A DNA stretch of 64,000 nucleotides from Astropecten irregularis (lineage: Eukaryota > Echinodermata > Asteroidea > Paxillosida > Astropectinidae): assembly GCA_963971285.1 (NCBI GenBank), contig OZ020252.1, positions 19,629,662-19,693,661 on the forward strand. Reading direction: 5' to 3'. Of the stretch, positions 35,872 to 49,610 are shown in pieces. The notes under the pieces were generated by a model. It was given only the letters and a program-made list of their open reading frames with translations. It was not told the DNA's origin and ran no database searches. Position numbers and translations under genes: made by a program. The stretch's first letter is position 1. Each line of letters starts with the position of its first letter.

Positions 35872-36240
35872 GTAATTAATAATAATAATAATAATAACAA
35901 TCAATTTGGGAGGCTAATCATCACTCGCAGCTGGGGTACTGAATTGCGAAGGATGCGACTTTAACGTGATCGAGTAGCAGGCTTTCATAGGCGGCCTTGG
36001 CTGCCAGCCACATCAACCCATATATCACGGAGTACAACCTGAGATCGAAAGTGTTTGATTTTTGTGGAGGGAGGAAAACCGGAGAACCAGAAGAAAAATC
36101 CTCATAGTATTATAGGACAGAACCAACGGACAACTCTACTCACATATGACCAGAATCGGCCCCAGCTGGTCGGGATCGAACCCGGGCCACATTGGTGAGA
36201 GGCGAGTGCCTATAACGCACTTGCAACCTATGCCCCCTGG
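35872..36240 (-). mobile_element. S2-related SINE with TTA tail
   Basis: Minus strand: box-B-like GGGTTCGATCC (36173-36183), then the TTCTCCGGTTTTCCTCCC body and a (TTA)n tail at 35877-35900. Same general plan as 6215-6497. Box A is degraded. Confidence 0.7.
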
Positions 36241-36554
36241 ATTGGATGTTAACTGAAAAAAAACCAGGTTGCATTGCTATACGCTTTTTAGAAATTGGGA
36301 CTGGCATAAAATTACGATGCTGCATTTTTATTCGAACCACCTGGCGGAGCACCAATATTTATATGGAGCTCGATGGCTGAATCTAAATACTTCAAATGGC
36401 CAATGAGCTGTGCAGTCTTCGTTATAAAGACCAATGGCCGTGACCACATGAATCCAGGTAGAATTTTTCATTTGTAAACCGATGCAAATAAAGTTCATAA
36501 TAAGGGGACTTGGTTGGCTCGTTGAAAAAGGGATCCAGAATTAAAATCAATTTA

Positions 36555-36715
36555 TGCAAACTGATCAACCAAAATAATGACATGAAAATATCAAATGCTT
36601 GGAATTAGTAGGACCTGGTGTGTCGGTTCTAGAAGGATCTTTTTCAGAGAAAGAAACATCCGGCTACAGGATCGAAACGTCAAGCTCTCCTAACTCCAAG
36701 CAAAATTGATTTATG
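36555..36715 (+). mobile_element. Dispersed element M, diverged copy
   Basis: Contains CAACCAAAATAATGACATGA and AATGCTTGGA, as at 59913, and AGGATCGAAACGTCAAGCTC at 36668-36687. The stem is degraded. Confidence 0.45.
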
Positions 36716-36959
36716 TCGTTTTGAATGAAAAGCACCGGAGGCGGGTGGTTTGAGCTGTAGATGGGACGCGATACCCTAGCTCTGGGATGAGGTTATGAAT
36801 ATCGGCACTGCATGTGTGTATTGGATATTCATTGGGTAATGGGTACATCCGTGGTATAGAGGGTGTCGCTCATTCTCCTGACTGAGGCATCACTTGAAGG
36901 GGCAGAAAATATAGTTTCTAGAAATATGATTGATTCTTTAAAATAAAATTATAGTTGTG

Positions 36960-37158
36960 CAAATTACTTTTTGATGGCCTTGCTTCATATTGTCTTTACT
37001 CACTCATACGTGAAGTATGCATCATATGAATGGTATCAGATGAAAGCTGAGGAAATAAGCTTTCCAAATATGTGTTATTTATTATTCAAAAGTGAAATTA
37101 AAATGGGATTTAACATTGACAAATCTCGGTTTCGTTTTGTCTGGAACACCCTGTATAT
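36960..37158 (-). mobile_element. Mariner-like end fragment
   Basis: On the minus strand from 37158: TATACAGGGTGTTCCAGACA, then GATTTGTCAATGTTAAATCC. TACAGGGTGT(T/C)CC is a common Tc1/mariner-type end. Only one end is seen. Confidence 0.45.
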
Positions 37159-38216
37159 GGTCGTGTTGGATCGATGCTGTGTAATGCAATTTGTGCATAA
37201 AACCATCGCGCTCATCCCACATGCCATGTATTATACAAATCATAACTCTCAAGACATGTCCCGTCAATGAAACACTGTGGAACTTGGCCACAAAATAAAG
37301 TGAAGATCGAGATACGTCATTCCAGCAGATCGCCAGATTGTATATAATAGCAGTGGCTTTCAATATCAAATAATAAATCAATTAAGAGCAAACCTGGAAA
37401 CTGTAATTATTACAGATAACATCGATGCTTTTTCTCAGGATTCGTCTTCCATTGCTATCCGTATAATCAGGTTATAACGGCAACCAGAGACTATAATACA
37501 TGCATATGAGGAAGTATCATGACTTCTGACAGAGATCCCATGTTATAAAGATGATAATCCGATAACAACGGTAGCAGTACACGAGCATTATACGTCCATA
37601 CGGTGACTGGAGGGATTACACGTGTTACATGTTTGATGTCATGCGTATGATAACCATACGGGTCCCCGAGAAGTATTTTTGGTTGCTTTTAAAAAGAAAA
37701 TCACCGACAGTTGTTCGTGTCGGTCCCCCGGGGCCAAGCGGCGACTTCGTCTTGAAACTGCCCGGTGAAGTTTCAACGATTAGCTTACATCGCCACGCGA
37801 GAACTCAACACAGAACACGCTCCTCCTGTCGTCCAAATTCTCTTAATAAAGTGTCTAGTTCATGTATCAAGCTAATAAAAAGGCTACCATGCATCACATG
37901 GCAGGTATACGGTGGAGATTATAGCTGGGAAAGTACAGGCTGTCCCATGCATTGCACATCTTTACTCTGTTTCACTATCTCGCTCAGTTTAAGATGACGC
38001 TCGGAATTAATATGCCACCGACGATGTTGAGTTATATATCATTAATAAGGCAAGTCACTGTAGATTCATGCACTTTCTCTCCGTCTATACAGTGTGTATC
38101 TCCTTTCAGATTCTACATTTTGACTGATAGACCGACTGACCTCCCGATCCTATATCACTCCCTCACGTCTGCTTGTGTCTCTTGACCTGATAGATGGGCG
38201 CCGATTCGATCCGTCC

Positions 38217-38446
38217 GGGGCCAATTTCACGGCGCTGCTTAGCACAAAAATTTGCTATAAGCATGACATTTCTGTCTTTATAAAAACAGGGTTAACAACC
38301 ACATCTCCATGTGTTGTGTATCACTTGTGATTGTTCTTTGGCTGTTGTTCGCTGACCATTAATATCAAATGGAATTGTTTTATTGGGCAATACATTTTTG
38401 TGCTAAGCAATTTTTTGTGCTGAGCAGCTCCATGAAATTGGCCTCG
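38217..38446. mobile_element. MITE family I, copy 1
   Basis: GGGGCCAATTTCACGGCGCTG with CTTAGCACAAAAATT at the left; right, inverted, GGCCAATTTCATGGAGCTGC with TCAGCACAAAAAATTG. Flanks TCCGG / TCGGG may be a decayed 5-bp duplication. Confidence 0.8.
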
Positions 38447-40318
38447 GGTCAGTTCCACCGACGCCGATAAGCATAATTGTCAGCCACAATTCCCTCATGT
38501 ACACAATCCCCTATGTATACTCCACACAATCTCATATTCAATTTCCACAGTAAAGACGAACTATGAATAATCTGATTAAATCTATAAATTGACTGTCGCG
38601 TGAACTGGATCGATACAAAAGAACAAAGCTGATGTTGAGACAATGTATTCGTTTACGAGGTTATACATGCACTGTTGTCAAGACAACGGCTGTCAGACTT
38701 ATTCTGTTGTCATGGTTACCGCATGTTTTAAATTTGTTATCGAATGTGGGATGTCACAACATTGACCTTATTACAACGGGCGACACTAATGGATAGAGTG
38801 ATTTCACGTCGGAACGCCATTACGTTAAAAGCGTATAGCTGATGACGACGCGTCTGATGAAGGAGTTTTCATTATTCAATAATGGTCAGACAGTATTTAT
38901 ATATTTTACAGTCAACTTTATTTTTTTTATTCATTAATTTAAAAGATTAGTGTCCATTTCCTTTTTTCCCTTTTAAAGCTATTAATTAAACCGTGTGATC
39001 TGTTTTCGTTCGTTATACTGCCCTCTTTCGACCTCCCACTCAGGGCCTACGTGACTAAAACAACCGGACATTCTAGAACTCGCCACGGACCAAGGACTCG
39101 TTAAAAGCGAATCACGTTGTGGGACTCGGAAGTTTGCTAGGCGGGTAACACGCCTAGTTTACACAATGCAAACAAAACCTAACTATTTACAAAGAAACGA
39201 GATAACCCTCTGACGTACGCGCCATTACTCGCCCAACCCGGATATGTAAAGACAGAAAGATGGACACAACCAAAATGTCCTTGTGGATGACAAATTGTTA
39301 CCTTGAGTAGCAAGCATTATAAAGCATCAATCAACGCCAGACCGACCTGACTTACTGATCTATACTTCCCTCCGGACTGGTCAATACAAACACGGAAGTC
39401 GATACCAGACTCACGATGAACCTAAATCACGTAGACGAGAAGGAAACAAGGCTATACATGATGATGACAACCGACAGATGTTAATACGGAAACACACACG
39501 AACCAAACAGGAAAGACAACCCGTCGATAATGAGCAGGCTTATGACGGTAACAATTGCCCAAGCGATCTTGCCTGTGTTTGTGCCAGCTATACATGCATA
39601 TACGCAATACGTTTCTCACGAACGACCAATGGCCGAGCAAAACACGCTACTTTTCCCCGTAAACAAGAGATGTTTTGGTGCATAATGCCCATGGCTAAAA
39701 CTCTTCCACAAGGAATTGGATTTCCACTCCGAAGGCGGAAGGAGATTCATGTCACAAACTTGGAAAAATTCTTCTTCTTCTTCTCCCCCATCAACAAAAT
39801 CTCAATAGTTGTGGATTCAGGCAATACGCAGCGCATTCGATGCGAAGACTATACAGTACAGAAAGAATCTCCCATGGAAACAGTTGCCTAGCAACCGACC
39901 GCGGGTTGAAAATATTTGGCGCCATGATCAGACTACTACCGTCAACGGACGCTGAACTCGCAGGTTGTGATGACACCGCTGTTCGCTGTGGCGGATGCCG
40001 AGAATTCGCAGAATCCAGTGGAGCTTTTTTATTTTCAAAATTGGCTGATACCAATTATTTACGCTACCTGGGGCAGAGCTGAGTGCACTAGTGATTGTAT
40101 TTTTAAGAATCATAATTATATCAGACGATCGTAATCTCAAAGCACGGTGCAGAATCGGTAATGGCAAGAGACCCGATACATTATGTCTCACGTTGCTTTT
40201 TGGTGAAACCAGCAAAAATTAATCACATCAAATCGACATTTCAATACCAATTACTTTTTTGTAATTGAGCTGCTCATTTGATGGAATTGGCGCTTTATGA
40301 ATAATTAAAAATGTGGTA
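38447..40318. other. No gene seen
   Basis: AT-rich between MITE I and repeat J. The 137-codon ORF at 39478 overlaps opposite-strand ORFs and shows no domain. Confidence 0.45.
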
Positions 40319-40563
40319 TTAGGAAGACACGTTAGCGTCTAAAAGTGGGCATTTGGGAGACATCGGGACTTACGGAGACTTTTCGATGTCTCCCTAAGGT
40401 ACCAGCTACCTTTTAAAGACATATTTTCAGTGTCCATATTGTAATAGAAGACAGATAATGCTCTAAATTTGAACATATGTCAATTTCAAGTTCATTGGTT
40501 TGGAGGATGTTTAGAAATAGGTAAGTAAAGTTTGTGCACGACCCAATGAGAAAGTCTCCCTAA
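40319..40563. mobile_element. Repeat family J, copy 1
   Basis: Left TTAGGAAGACACGTTAGCG and right AGTCTCCCTAATG. The interior TTTTCGATGTCTCCCTAAGG / AGCTACCTTTTAAAGACAT and TCAAGTTCATTGGTT aligns with 52094-52338. Confidence 0.7.
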
Positions 40564-43070
40564 TGACCCATCCAGTCGGTTATTTCCATGACAACTGTTG
40601 CTAAAGCAACTGACACAAAACAATGGCAGCCATTATAGCTAACATCACAGTGCTCCAGCAGCAGCATCTAATCAACGGGTGATGCACAGTGGTTCTCCCC
40701 ATTCAATATACAATACACCGCCTCGGATGTTTCTCAGGCTATCCATCACCATGTACCATAATAAATACACTGTCATTCTATATTGCAGCACATTTGTCCC
40801 TCTTTATTTTTAGGTATGCAACATTTACAGCAAATCGTAATTCGTAACTGAAAGAATTAATTAATAAATAACAGCCAAATGATGCATTTAGTTTCTCCTA
40901 TGCACTTGTGTAATGCACGCCATACACTGTGGGAGTACTCAATACATGTACATTAATAATGAAGATAGGATTTTTTATGCGAGGATTATAGTCGCAACAT
41001 AATAATGAGAAACACGATGGGCACAATCGGCCCTGGTTATATCCCGCGGCGCGCAATATGGTCATAAAATGTATGGGAGTTTTTTTTTTAAAGCAAATTA
41101 CATCGACTATCCAACCATTACAAGTGCATAAAATGGGTTTTTAATTCAATTTATTTAGATATATAATAGCCTAGGCCTATGCAGCATAATATTAGCAAAA
41201 TAATTCGAACATGCATGCCAACGACGCCAGGAAGGACTAAGAATAGCTGCATGTCACAAATTACAAAATACAAATACATGCATACGGCATTATGAAGTTA
41301 ATGAACACCATGTCTTAAATATAGAAAATCTCCACAGCTATACCCCAAGGGCTACTATACTTGTTACATTTATACGACATTGAACTGTAGGCCTATACAC
41401 TCCATGCATCTCATACGAGCTTTAAGAAGGGCTTTATTTTTCCAGTAGCCGTAAGCTGTGGTTAGAGTACAACTAGCTACCTACAGATTGTCTAAATATT
41501 AGTCAGAACTATTTCACAGTCGCCGACAAAACCACGAGAACATACTCGGAAACGACCAATGCACTGTAATCAGCCATCTTACTTTTAAAGTATCACACTT
41601 TGCTAAGAAACCAAAACAGAAATGTTCACAGATTTACGTATAACTTACAGGGTATGAAGATGGTAATGCTAGAAACATACGTTACCAATTTTCCATCTGA
41701 AATGGTGTATTTATCCAGAAATTAATAAAACAACGACCGGAAATCTTTTTGATCTTTTAAAAGATAAAAAAAAGCGAAAAGACTTAAGAAATACTGTGGC
41801 TTTTTTCACTATTTTCTCATAAAGTGGGCACCGTATGGGACTGAAATTTTCACAGATGACTGTTACTGTATCTTCCTGCTATTTTTGCCCATGAATCTGT
41901 ATTTCTTTGATAAAAAACAAAGTATGATATTACCTTTAAACTCACGCAGAAGAAATTATTCATCAAACCATGGCTCTCTCAAGGCAGTAGAATGAGATAA
42001 TTGCATCAAATTACCTACTCCCTGGTGCACGCAAGCAAGGAAATGAGATACCGTAATTTCGTATATACGGCAACTGGGAAAAGGTCAAAATATATCCCCT
42101 GAAAGTTGTCAGAATATGGGTGTATAGGAATCGTTTGCCTTCCTGTGCATGATTTATGTATTAAGCTAGGTTCCTTAGTGCAACTGGTGTGTACTATGCA
42201 TAAACCGTCGACCGGGGAGGGAAAAGAATGCTATTTGTGCATCAGGTGGGGTTTGACTTTCGTTTCCACCCTCCTTTTTCATCGTGGAAGGATATAAAAC
42301 GTCCCAATAAGGCAGGGCACGAGAATTAACCTGAAAAAAAAAATCTGAAAATACCAGTTCCTATAATTTTGTACAGACTGAGCAGGTGCACGAAAGAGCT
42401 GAAATTCTGAGTTAAAATCTAAACCAAAACAATTTGAAATCCGATTTAAAATCTGAAGTCTCACATACCTGAAAATAGCCCCTTCCTACCCCCTTCTTCA
42501 ACAAGGTTTAGAGAGGGGGCCATACTAAACCCTTTATCCCCTGGGTTATTTTGGTTCCTCCTTGGTTCGTCTTACAATTTCCCTGTTAGCGCACCATCAA
42601 TATGCAATATTCATTAGGTGTTTTCTTCTTCATTGAGTTGCACAAGGAGCAAAAGTCAGATTCGATTACGCGGTAAATACGATTAGGCATAATTATGTGC
42701 ACTGAACGATTTGATTCGGAAGCTCGTCTTGTCGATCCTGCCCACGTACACACTCACACACAGCGCGAGCTGGTCATTGTGCTAGTCTATTTCTAATTCA
42801 CCCACACACTGGCTAGTACGGTCGAATGGTATCGATCACCCCACACCATATTTCTTCCCCCGCCCCCAGGGGGGAATTGCCGATGACGTCATACCTAAAG
42901 AACCTGTAGCACCACAGTCACTGGAGAAGATTAGATGTTATACGTGGTTGGTTTCCATGATCAGAGAGGGAAACCACGGGTCAAATTATTATACCGTGTT
43001 ATATGTGCATATAACAATCAAGACATCACAAGTTCTATTTCCATTGAAAGTTGGCTATTACAGTGCTAGA
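40564..43070. other. Intergenic with one family A MITE
   Basis: Besides the MITE at 41589 and AATCTGAAAT-rich sequence at 42325-42475 related to MITE K, nothing is recognised. Two TAGGCCTA octamers lie at 41172 and 41388. Confidence 0.45.
41589..41935 (+). mobile_element. TTAA MITE family A copy
   Basis: TTAA at 41585-41588 and 41936-41939. The right end is CAAAGTATGATATTACCT; the interior carries TTTTAAAAGATAAAAAAAAG and GGGCACCGTATGGGACTG. Confidence 0.88.
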
Positions 43071-43127
43071 CGAACTACCACGAACTACCACGAACTACCA
43101 CGAACTACCACGAAGGACCACGAAGGA
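43071..43127 (+). repeat. 10-bp tandem repeat (CGAACTACCA)n
   Basis: Four perfect CGAACTACCA units, then CGAAGGACCA and a partial unit. Confidence 0.9.
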
Positions 43128-45732
43128 TATTTCAGACCACGCCCAAATCTGCCAAGATCGTCCACATCAGAGTCCAAGTACCTCCAGTCTTTGAAGCCCA
43201 ACAGATATTTGGCGAGTTACATGCCCTTGCCTCGAAAGCAACTAATATACCAATTCCTGAAATTTCAATTTAAGAACAATTTGGAACAGGAATCGGCAAT
43301 CTAGCTAGCTTAGCACATAAGGGGTCAAGCGTTTGCTATACTGATACACGAAACCACGAAAACTTGTTAACAGGTTTACTTGATAAAATTCATTACAATG
43401 AAGCTGAACGGCATCCTATGATTGGCACTGCTCAAGCATCTTACGAGGCCGACACAGACTACAACAATACATCTCAAGGTGCTATTGCATTTTTTCTTAT
43501 AGGTCATAAGGCCTACGCCGTAAGTAGCGGGTAAATATAGCTATACCGGCCTAGCTACCTTTCCAGCCAATTCCCTCTTCACATGTCAATATTATTAATT
43601 CCGCCAGTCTAGGCAGACGTAACATTTGCATGTTCCAACGGTTGGGTAAGCGTCACGCGTGACACCAAAAGAGACACTTGTCATGCATGGGTAGAGACGC
43701 AGAATCTTGGGCACCGATGGGAATCGATAATGTGCAGGAGACCGAAATTAAATAGCCCAAAGTAACTTTTCAGGCATGCAGTGCTAGAATTAATAATAAG
43801 AGATGCCATCCCATTAGCCACATGCCCATGGAGACTAGAAACTGGGAGCCTGAGACAGACAGCCACCTGGTGATGGCCTGCGATTACCGTCTCAAGTCGG
43901 CCACTTGAGACGCTGGTGATGACGAAGGACTGAAAGACTGTTGCGTCACGACAGCAGACGGTGGCACCTCTAAACACGACTTTGACCGCTAAATTGATAT
44001 TATCTTGAAAGATTTTAGGCTTTGCATGGTGACAATTGGTATGTGAATCGGATTGCGGAAACACCATGTAAGAACCATTCGTACTTTCACACTTCTATCT
44101 TGTTTGCAATTTTCGTAAGGTCTCAACGTTTCGACTAGCCTGCTCTAGTCCTCATCAGGATACCCGATCCACAAACCGACCCACATGGTATTATCTTGTT
44201 CCCTGAGACAGACACTATCAATTATACCAAGCTCTACATCTTTAAGCCGAAGCCTAAGACGTGATGTGGCCCCAAACCTGTGTGAAGTATTGCAGAGGAG
44301 TGGTCCACAGGGCCCAATGGTGGGATCTATGCAGCTTGATAATTCCACAGTTCGCCGACTACAGCCGGGCTATCAGGGTAGTGGCTTTTGAGCACAGCGC
44401 TCTTACGCTAATTGTGTGTCCCACCCAGAGGGTAAAACGGAACATTAAGGAAGAGCTTGGAGGTTGTGTTTGCTAGTCAACAGCAGCATATGGCAGGCTG
44501 CATACAGACTCCCTGAGGACATGAAACAATCTACGAGTGCCACGAGGAAGCCTGATGCATTTCTATCCTGAAAAGACGCCAGAAAGAGACCATTTCCCAA
44601 ATAAGATATCATTCCCTATCGGGATGACCTAAACAAAAAATCTCCTACTGTACACCTTGATATACCCGAGGTCCTGATATTCTTTCCTAGATTGAAATCA
44701 CAATACAAGAGGAGTTGGATGGGTTGTTAAGGAAATTGCTGCTTCGGGTCACGAATGGATGCACGGGCGTTTCAGATTCAGTGACTCACGTATGCCACCA
44801 TCACATAGGTCCCCTACCTTGTTTATCAACACCGAAACAACAGTTGAAACATGGATATCTCATCACTGGTCCTCAACACCTAATCTTGGTTCATCAGATG
44901 CTGGGTTTTCAAGGAAATAAAGATTTAGTATCTTTTAAAAAGATCGTTCGTCCGAACGATTTATTGGCATTTCGAAATGTTTGACCATATTTCTGCTATC
45001 CAGATGAACAAGGCGTAGAAAGGTACATGAAACAACGTCTGTAAGGAAGTTTAAGACCTTCACTTCCGTTTAAGTACCAAATTCAGCAAAAACGCACATC
45101 TTTGCAAATCTTATATGCTCCATTTAAAGCACACATTAAGAAAGACCTCTTTCCAAACGAAATCTAATTCGTATTCCCCGACTAAATCTAAAACGTCAAT
45201 TTTCGCTAAAGAGATATGCATTTGCACGATAGATTAAAAAATGTAAATGCTTTACACTGAGTGAGCGTCGGTACAAACGACAATAATGACACATATCGTT
45301 AAGAGTCCAATACCTCACAGTATATATTTCGTTGTATATACGCTGATTTCGGAGCAGTATAGGTACTTTCCCATTCTTCTGACATAACTACGATTTGGGG
45401 TAATAGAGCAATAAACATTAACTTTACTGCAGAGAACAATACCAGTTTTCACTGATTCGCAATAATCATGCGTTACAGGCAGAAATGATCACGTTACCGT
45501 GGTAACACATCAAGAAGCATGGCCAAGTGGGCCTCCAAGTTATAGAGACGGCCGATCATCAACGCAGTATAGTCTCTTCCTGACTCTGCAGTTGAATGAT
45601 GTGCAGTTTAAGGCGGATGATTATAAATCATTATGTCTAATACCATCTAAGATGCTAACGTGCTCAAGTTCATTCTGGAAGTTTAGTTTTGTACTAACCC
45701 TGATAAATGTTGTACTGGGCCTCGCTCATTAA
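43128..45732. other. Possible decayed retroelement region
   Basis: Holds the hammerhead-like motif at 44120-44160. Minus ORF 43681-44067 lies just downstream of it on the same strand but has no readable domain. Plus-strand ORFs at 44185-44476 overlap it. Nothing is callable as a gene. Confidence 0.35.
44120..44160 (-). ncRNA. Hammerhead-ribozyme-like motif, intact conserved core
   Basis: Minus strand: CTGATGAG (44151-44158), stem GACTAG / CTAGTC with 6-nt loop (44133-44150), then GAAAC (44128-44132) and GTTGAGACC. The CUGAUGA and GAAA boxes match the consensus. Stem III and the cleavage triplet are not obvious. The context (44.1-44.7 kb) looks like a decayed retroelement but no domain could be read. 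Confidence 0.5.
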
Positions 45733-46062
45733 AGGTATAATACATGATTGGTAAAAGTCACAGAACAGCATTCACACTATGTCTGATCCACCATGTACAT
45801 GAAATAATAAACATGAGAAAGTTTGAGCTGAATCTGACATCCTAGTCTCGAGAAAATAGCGAAAACCCGTCTAAATGTTTTCTTATTAAACATAAGTAAA
45901 TATTTTGATCTTACCCCGATATCAAAACTGTTTGCGGTCTTTGTTTTAATGATTTCTGGATAAATACAGCATTTCAAACGGAAACATTTTAACGGTATGT
46001 TTCTACCAACACCATCTTCATACCCTGAATGTTATACGTAAATCTGTGCACATTTCTGACCT
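45733..46062 (-). mobile_element. TTAA MITE family B copy
   Basis: TTAA at 45729-45732 and 46063-46066. Begins AGGTATAATACATGATTGGT. Reverse orientation. Confidence 0.87.
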
Positions 46063-46737
46063 TTAAGTCCCATTTACTCCCCTTTACTATCGTCCACATC
46101 AAGTTCGACATCAAAGTGGATACAGAGTTATAATTGGCATGATCATAGAAAGAAACACATCAGTCTCTCTCTTACTCAGTGCTAAATGCATCCTTTTATA
46201 CCGCTATTAATATCAAGGGAAATTCTTCACGATTCTGATTTGACTCTTCTCTCCTCATTCCATTAATTTACCAGAGATAGACTCCCATTAACAGGCAAAA
46301 TCTCACAAATTGAAGGTCTCGAAATTGCCATCTGAGCATAAATGTGATTTATTTCTGTCGTAAAACTAAATTATGAGATTCACATGCAGATCGCCTGTGT
46401 GGACACGATTCAGTTAATTTTCTACATGTATCCCATTGATTATTATGCATGTTCGCGTGGGACTATACGGCCATCACACGAAATGCTGAAAATGTCATCC
46501 ATTTTATTCATTCGTAATGAGCCTCTGTCTGAGATGAACACAGCAGGTGTTCACAAGATTCACAGAGGGCATCTTGATCAGTCCAGATATGTCATAGTTT
46601 TTATTTCCAACTAGCCTACAACAAAAGCATGACTATAGGGATTTGTTTGTTGCTGTTGCTGTTGTTTTTGCTTCCTAATAATGTTATCAAATTCACTTGA
46701 GTCCTGTGCATATCAGTGTTGGAAAAGATCCTAATGG

Positions 46738-46754
46738 CGTTTACGAAACGGAGT

Positions 46755-46799
<45 letters not shown>

Positions 46800-46900
46800 C
46801 AGTTCTGACATCAATGTGCTGAACATGTAGGTTGTGGTTTTTCGTTGAAGATGAAATTCTGTTTTTCTTTTCAAACTTTAGAATGATTTCATGAAATGTT
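46738..46900. mobile_element. MITE family O, one end with (CAGGCT)n
   Basis: GCGTTTACGAAACGGAG followed by seven near-perfect CAGGCT units (46757-46799), then TGTGCTGAACATGTAGGTTG and TTTTTCGTTGAAGATGAAAT, as in the copy at 25875. The distal end is not found. Confidence 0.6.
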
Positions 46901-47540
46901 TTTTCTGTTTCGTAAACGTTCCAAGACAAGAAATTAAAGGGATAAAGGTTGATAGCATAAATGTACATACAAAGTCCAAATGTGCACTTTTTCACAAAAG
47001 TTTGAACATGAAGGTGTATAATCCTCATAATTGATAAGCGATGATTCCAGATATCCATTTTAATCGAACTGTTTTTTTCCAAAACATCAAACCGAGGTGA
47101 TGGCTATATACAGTACCAAGAACGGCAAAGCAGAAATGTGGTAAACATCAATGCTTCTGGTTTCTAATGCAGATTCACACTTTCATAATGGGATTGGGAT
47201 CGCGACACCAGCCTAGACCTTTGGCGTGGCAGGTGGAACTAGGAAATGCGTGCGGCCCAATTACTTACAATGGAAGGTGTTTTTGGCCTCCGTCCCATAC
47301 TTTTGTCGTGCAATATTGTTTCCACGACCAGAAGGACGAGACTATCCCTGTATATTTACTGTAGGGTAAATTCACGAGAGATCACTACAGTTAACCATAC
47401 ACGCACACATTTTTAGAAAAGACTTCATATCACCCTCTTAATTAATATGATCATCAATTTTCACATACAAATATGATAAGCATTTTTACGATAGGTTCAT
47501 GGAGTGTTTTACTGACAATAATGACAGGTTATAATGTTAA

Positions 47541-47899
47541 AGGTAATATCATACTTTGGTTTTTGTCAGAGAAATACATATTCATGGGCACCAATATCAA
47601 GAACGATACAGTAACAGTCATCTGTGAAAATTTCAGTCCCATACGGTGCCCACTTTTTGAGAAAACACTGGAAAAACAGCCACAGTATTTCGTAAGTCCT
47701 TCCTCTTCTATATTTTTTATATTTTAATAGATACAAATAATTTGGTCACTGGCTTTACTCTTTTCTGGATAAATATAGCATTTCAGGCAGGAAAATGTTA
47801 ATGGTATGTTTCTACCATCACCATCTTTATACCCTGTAAGTTAATAAATCTGTGAAGATTTCTGTTAATATGGTTTCCCACCAAAGTATGATACTGCCT
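47541..47899 (-). mobile_element. TTAA MITE family A copy
   Basis: TTAA at 47537-47540 and 47900-47903 flank ends AGGTAATATCATACTTTGGT and CCAAAGTATGATACTGCCT. Reverse orientation, full length. Confidence 0.9.
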
Positions 47900-48459
47900 T
47901 TAAGCTACGTAATTATTCTCTGATCATATTGAGGTACCACTGATGGATGTAATAAACTACGTTAGCAATTCTTCACAAATATTAATGTCGCACCAATGCA
48001 TATGAAAATACAGGCTTGCTACTGCACGTATAATAACGCCGCCCCCTCCCATCATTATTTGTGCCATAAAAACAACTTACGTAATGAAAACAGATCGTCT
48101 AACTATATCTACAGGTTATCTTGATTTGCAACTATATAAAGATACATGATCGTAAGCCATTTGACTCGATCTGACGGAGTAGTATAATGAACCCATACAT
48201 GCATGATATAATAATACAGGACATTTATATTGCGCAGGTACTACACTGCATATCATCATACTCTACTGCTCATTACAAATGTATACAGCGCATATCGCAA
48301 TCGATGCGAGATGTCTCTATGCGCGTATTACATCTTAAACATGGCGACATCATTGTATACCAAAAAAGCCATTCTGCGTTATGAAAATGAGAAAATAGTG
48401 TTATCATCAATTTGCTGGATGATGATATTCTAATCATCTATATAGTAAAGTGCGTTTAA

Positions 48460-48815
48460 AGGTAATATATACTTTTATTTTTATCAAACAAATACTGATT
48501 CATGGGCAAAAATATCAAGACAGATACAGAAAAACTCATATGTGAAAATTTCACTCCCATACGGTGCCCAATTTTTGAGAAAACATTGAAAAACGTCCAC
48601 GGTATTTCTTAAGTCTTTTCTCTTTTATTTTTGATCTTTTAAAAGATCGAAAGGATTTTCGGTCGTTGTTTTACTCTTTTCTGGATAAATACAGCATTTC
48701 AGACGGAAATATTTTAACGGTAGGTTTCTACCATCACCATCTTCATACCCTGAGAGTTATACGTATATCTGTGCAGATTTCTGTTTTGATTTCTTACCAA
48801 AGTATGATACTACCT
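48460..48815 (-). mobile_element. TTAA MITE family A copy
   Basis: TTAA at 48456-48459 and 48816-48819. The interior contains the palindrome GATCTTTTAAAAGATC. It lies only about 550 bp from the previous copy, in the same orientation. Confidence 0.9.
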
Positions 48816-49610
48816 TTAATACTTACTAGGCAAGTAAGCAATGCAGGCGTATGATATGTATGCATGTTTGCATGTATGTATAATAATATGATAGTATACA
48901 CGTGTGGATGAAGGGAGCCAAGTCGCAAAACCGACCGAGTCCAAAGGCCGGCAGCATTGATCAGATACACAACGTGATAACCAAGAAAATATCTCCAGTA
49001 TCTCCACATCGTGTCGGTATATAACACAAGGAGATGGAATATCCATTATGCTTGTGTACACCATCAACCACATTGTAAAGATGATGCCTTAAGCAGAATA
49101 GATTTTGTTTCAACAAGACAATTTCTTTCTTCTCCTGGAGAAACGCGGGGAAATGAAGTAATCAGAAACCTGGAAAAGGTATTTGAGAATTGAGACCGAG
49201 CAATGCTTACGGTAGAAGATTCAAATGGATCAGAAAGTGGGGTTGTTTTACCAGATGGTTTACCGAGGTTTGAAATGAACTGGAACAAACGAATGTTAGT
49301 ATTATGGATAAGTAAGGTGCTACTTTCCCATCCTTAGGATTCTCAGGGATGGGATTGAAGACAAGACATCGATTGTCCCCGGGTATAGCTTGGGGTTGAA
49401 CCATGGAGGAAGGTCCCAATGGAGGAAGGTTTCCATGGTTTGGACTGACCGTAGCAGTCATCGTTCCTCACATCGGAGTGGTCATTGCGTATTCCGGCCT
49501 TGCATAAGAAATGGACTGCTTCAATAAATAAAATGGCTCAAATTGATTTAGAAACGAAGGGAATTGGTACGAGTGAGGTTAGCTAAGGCCACTGGTAACA
49601 CGTTAACACC

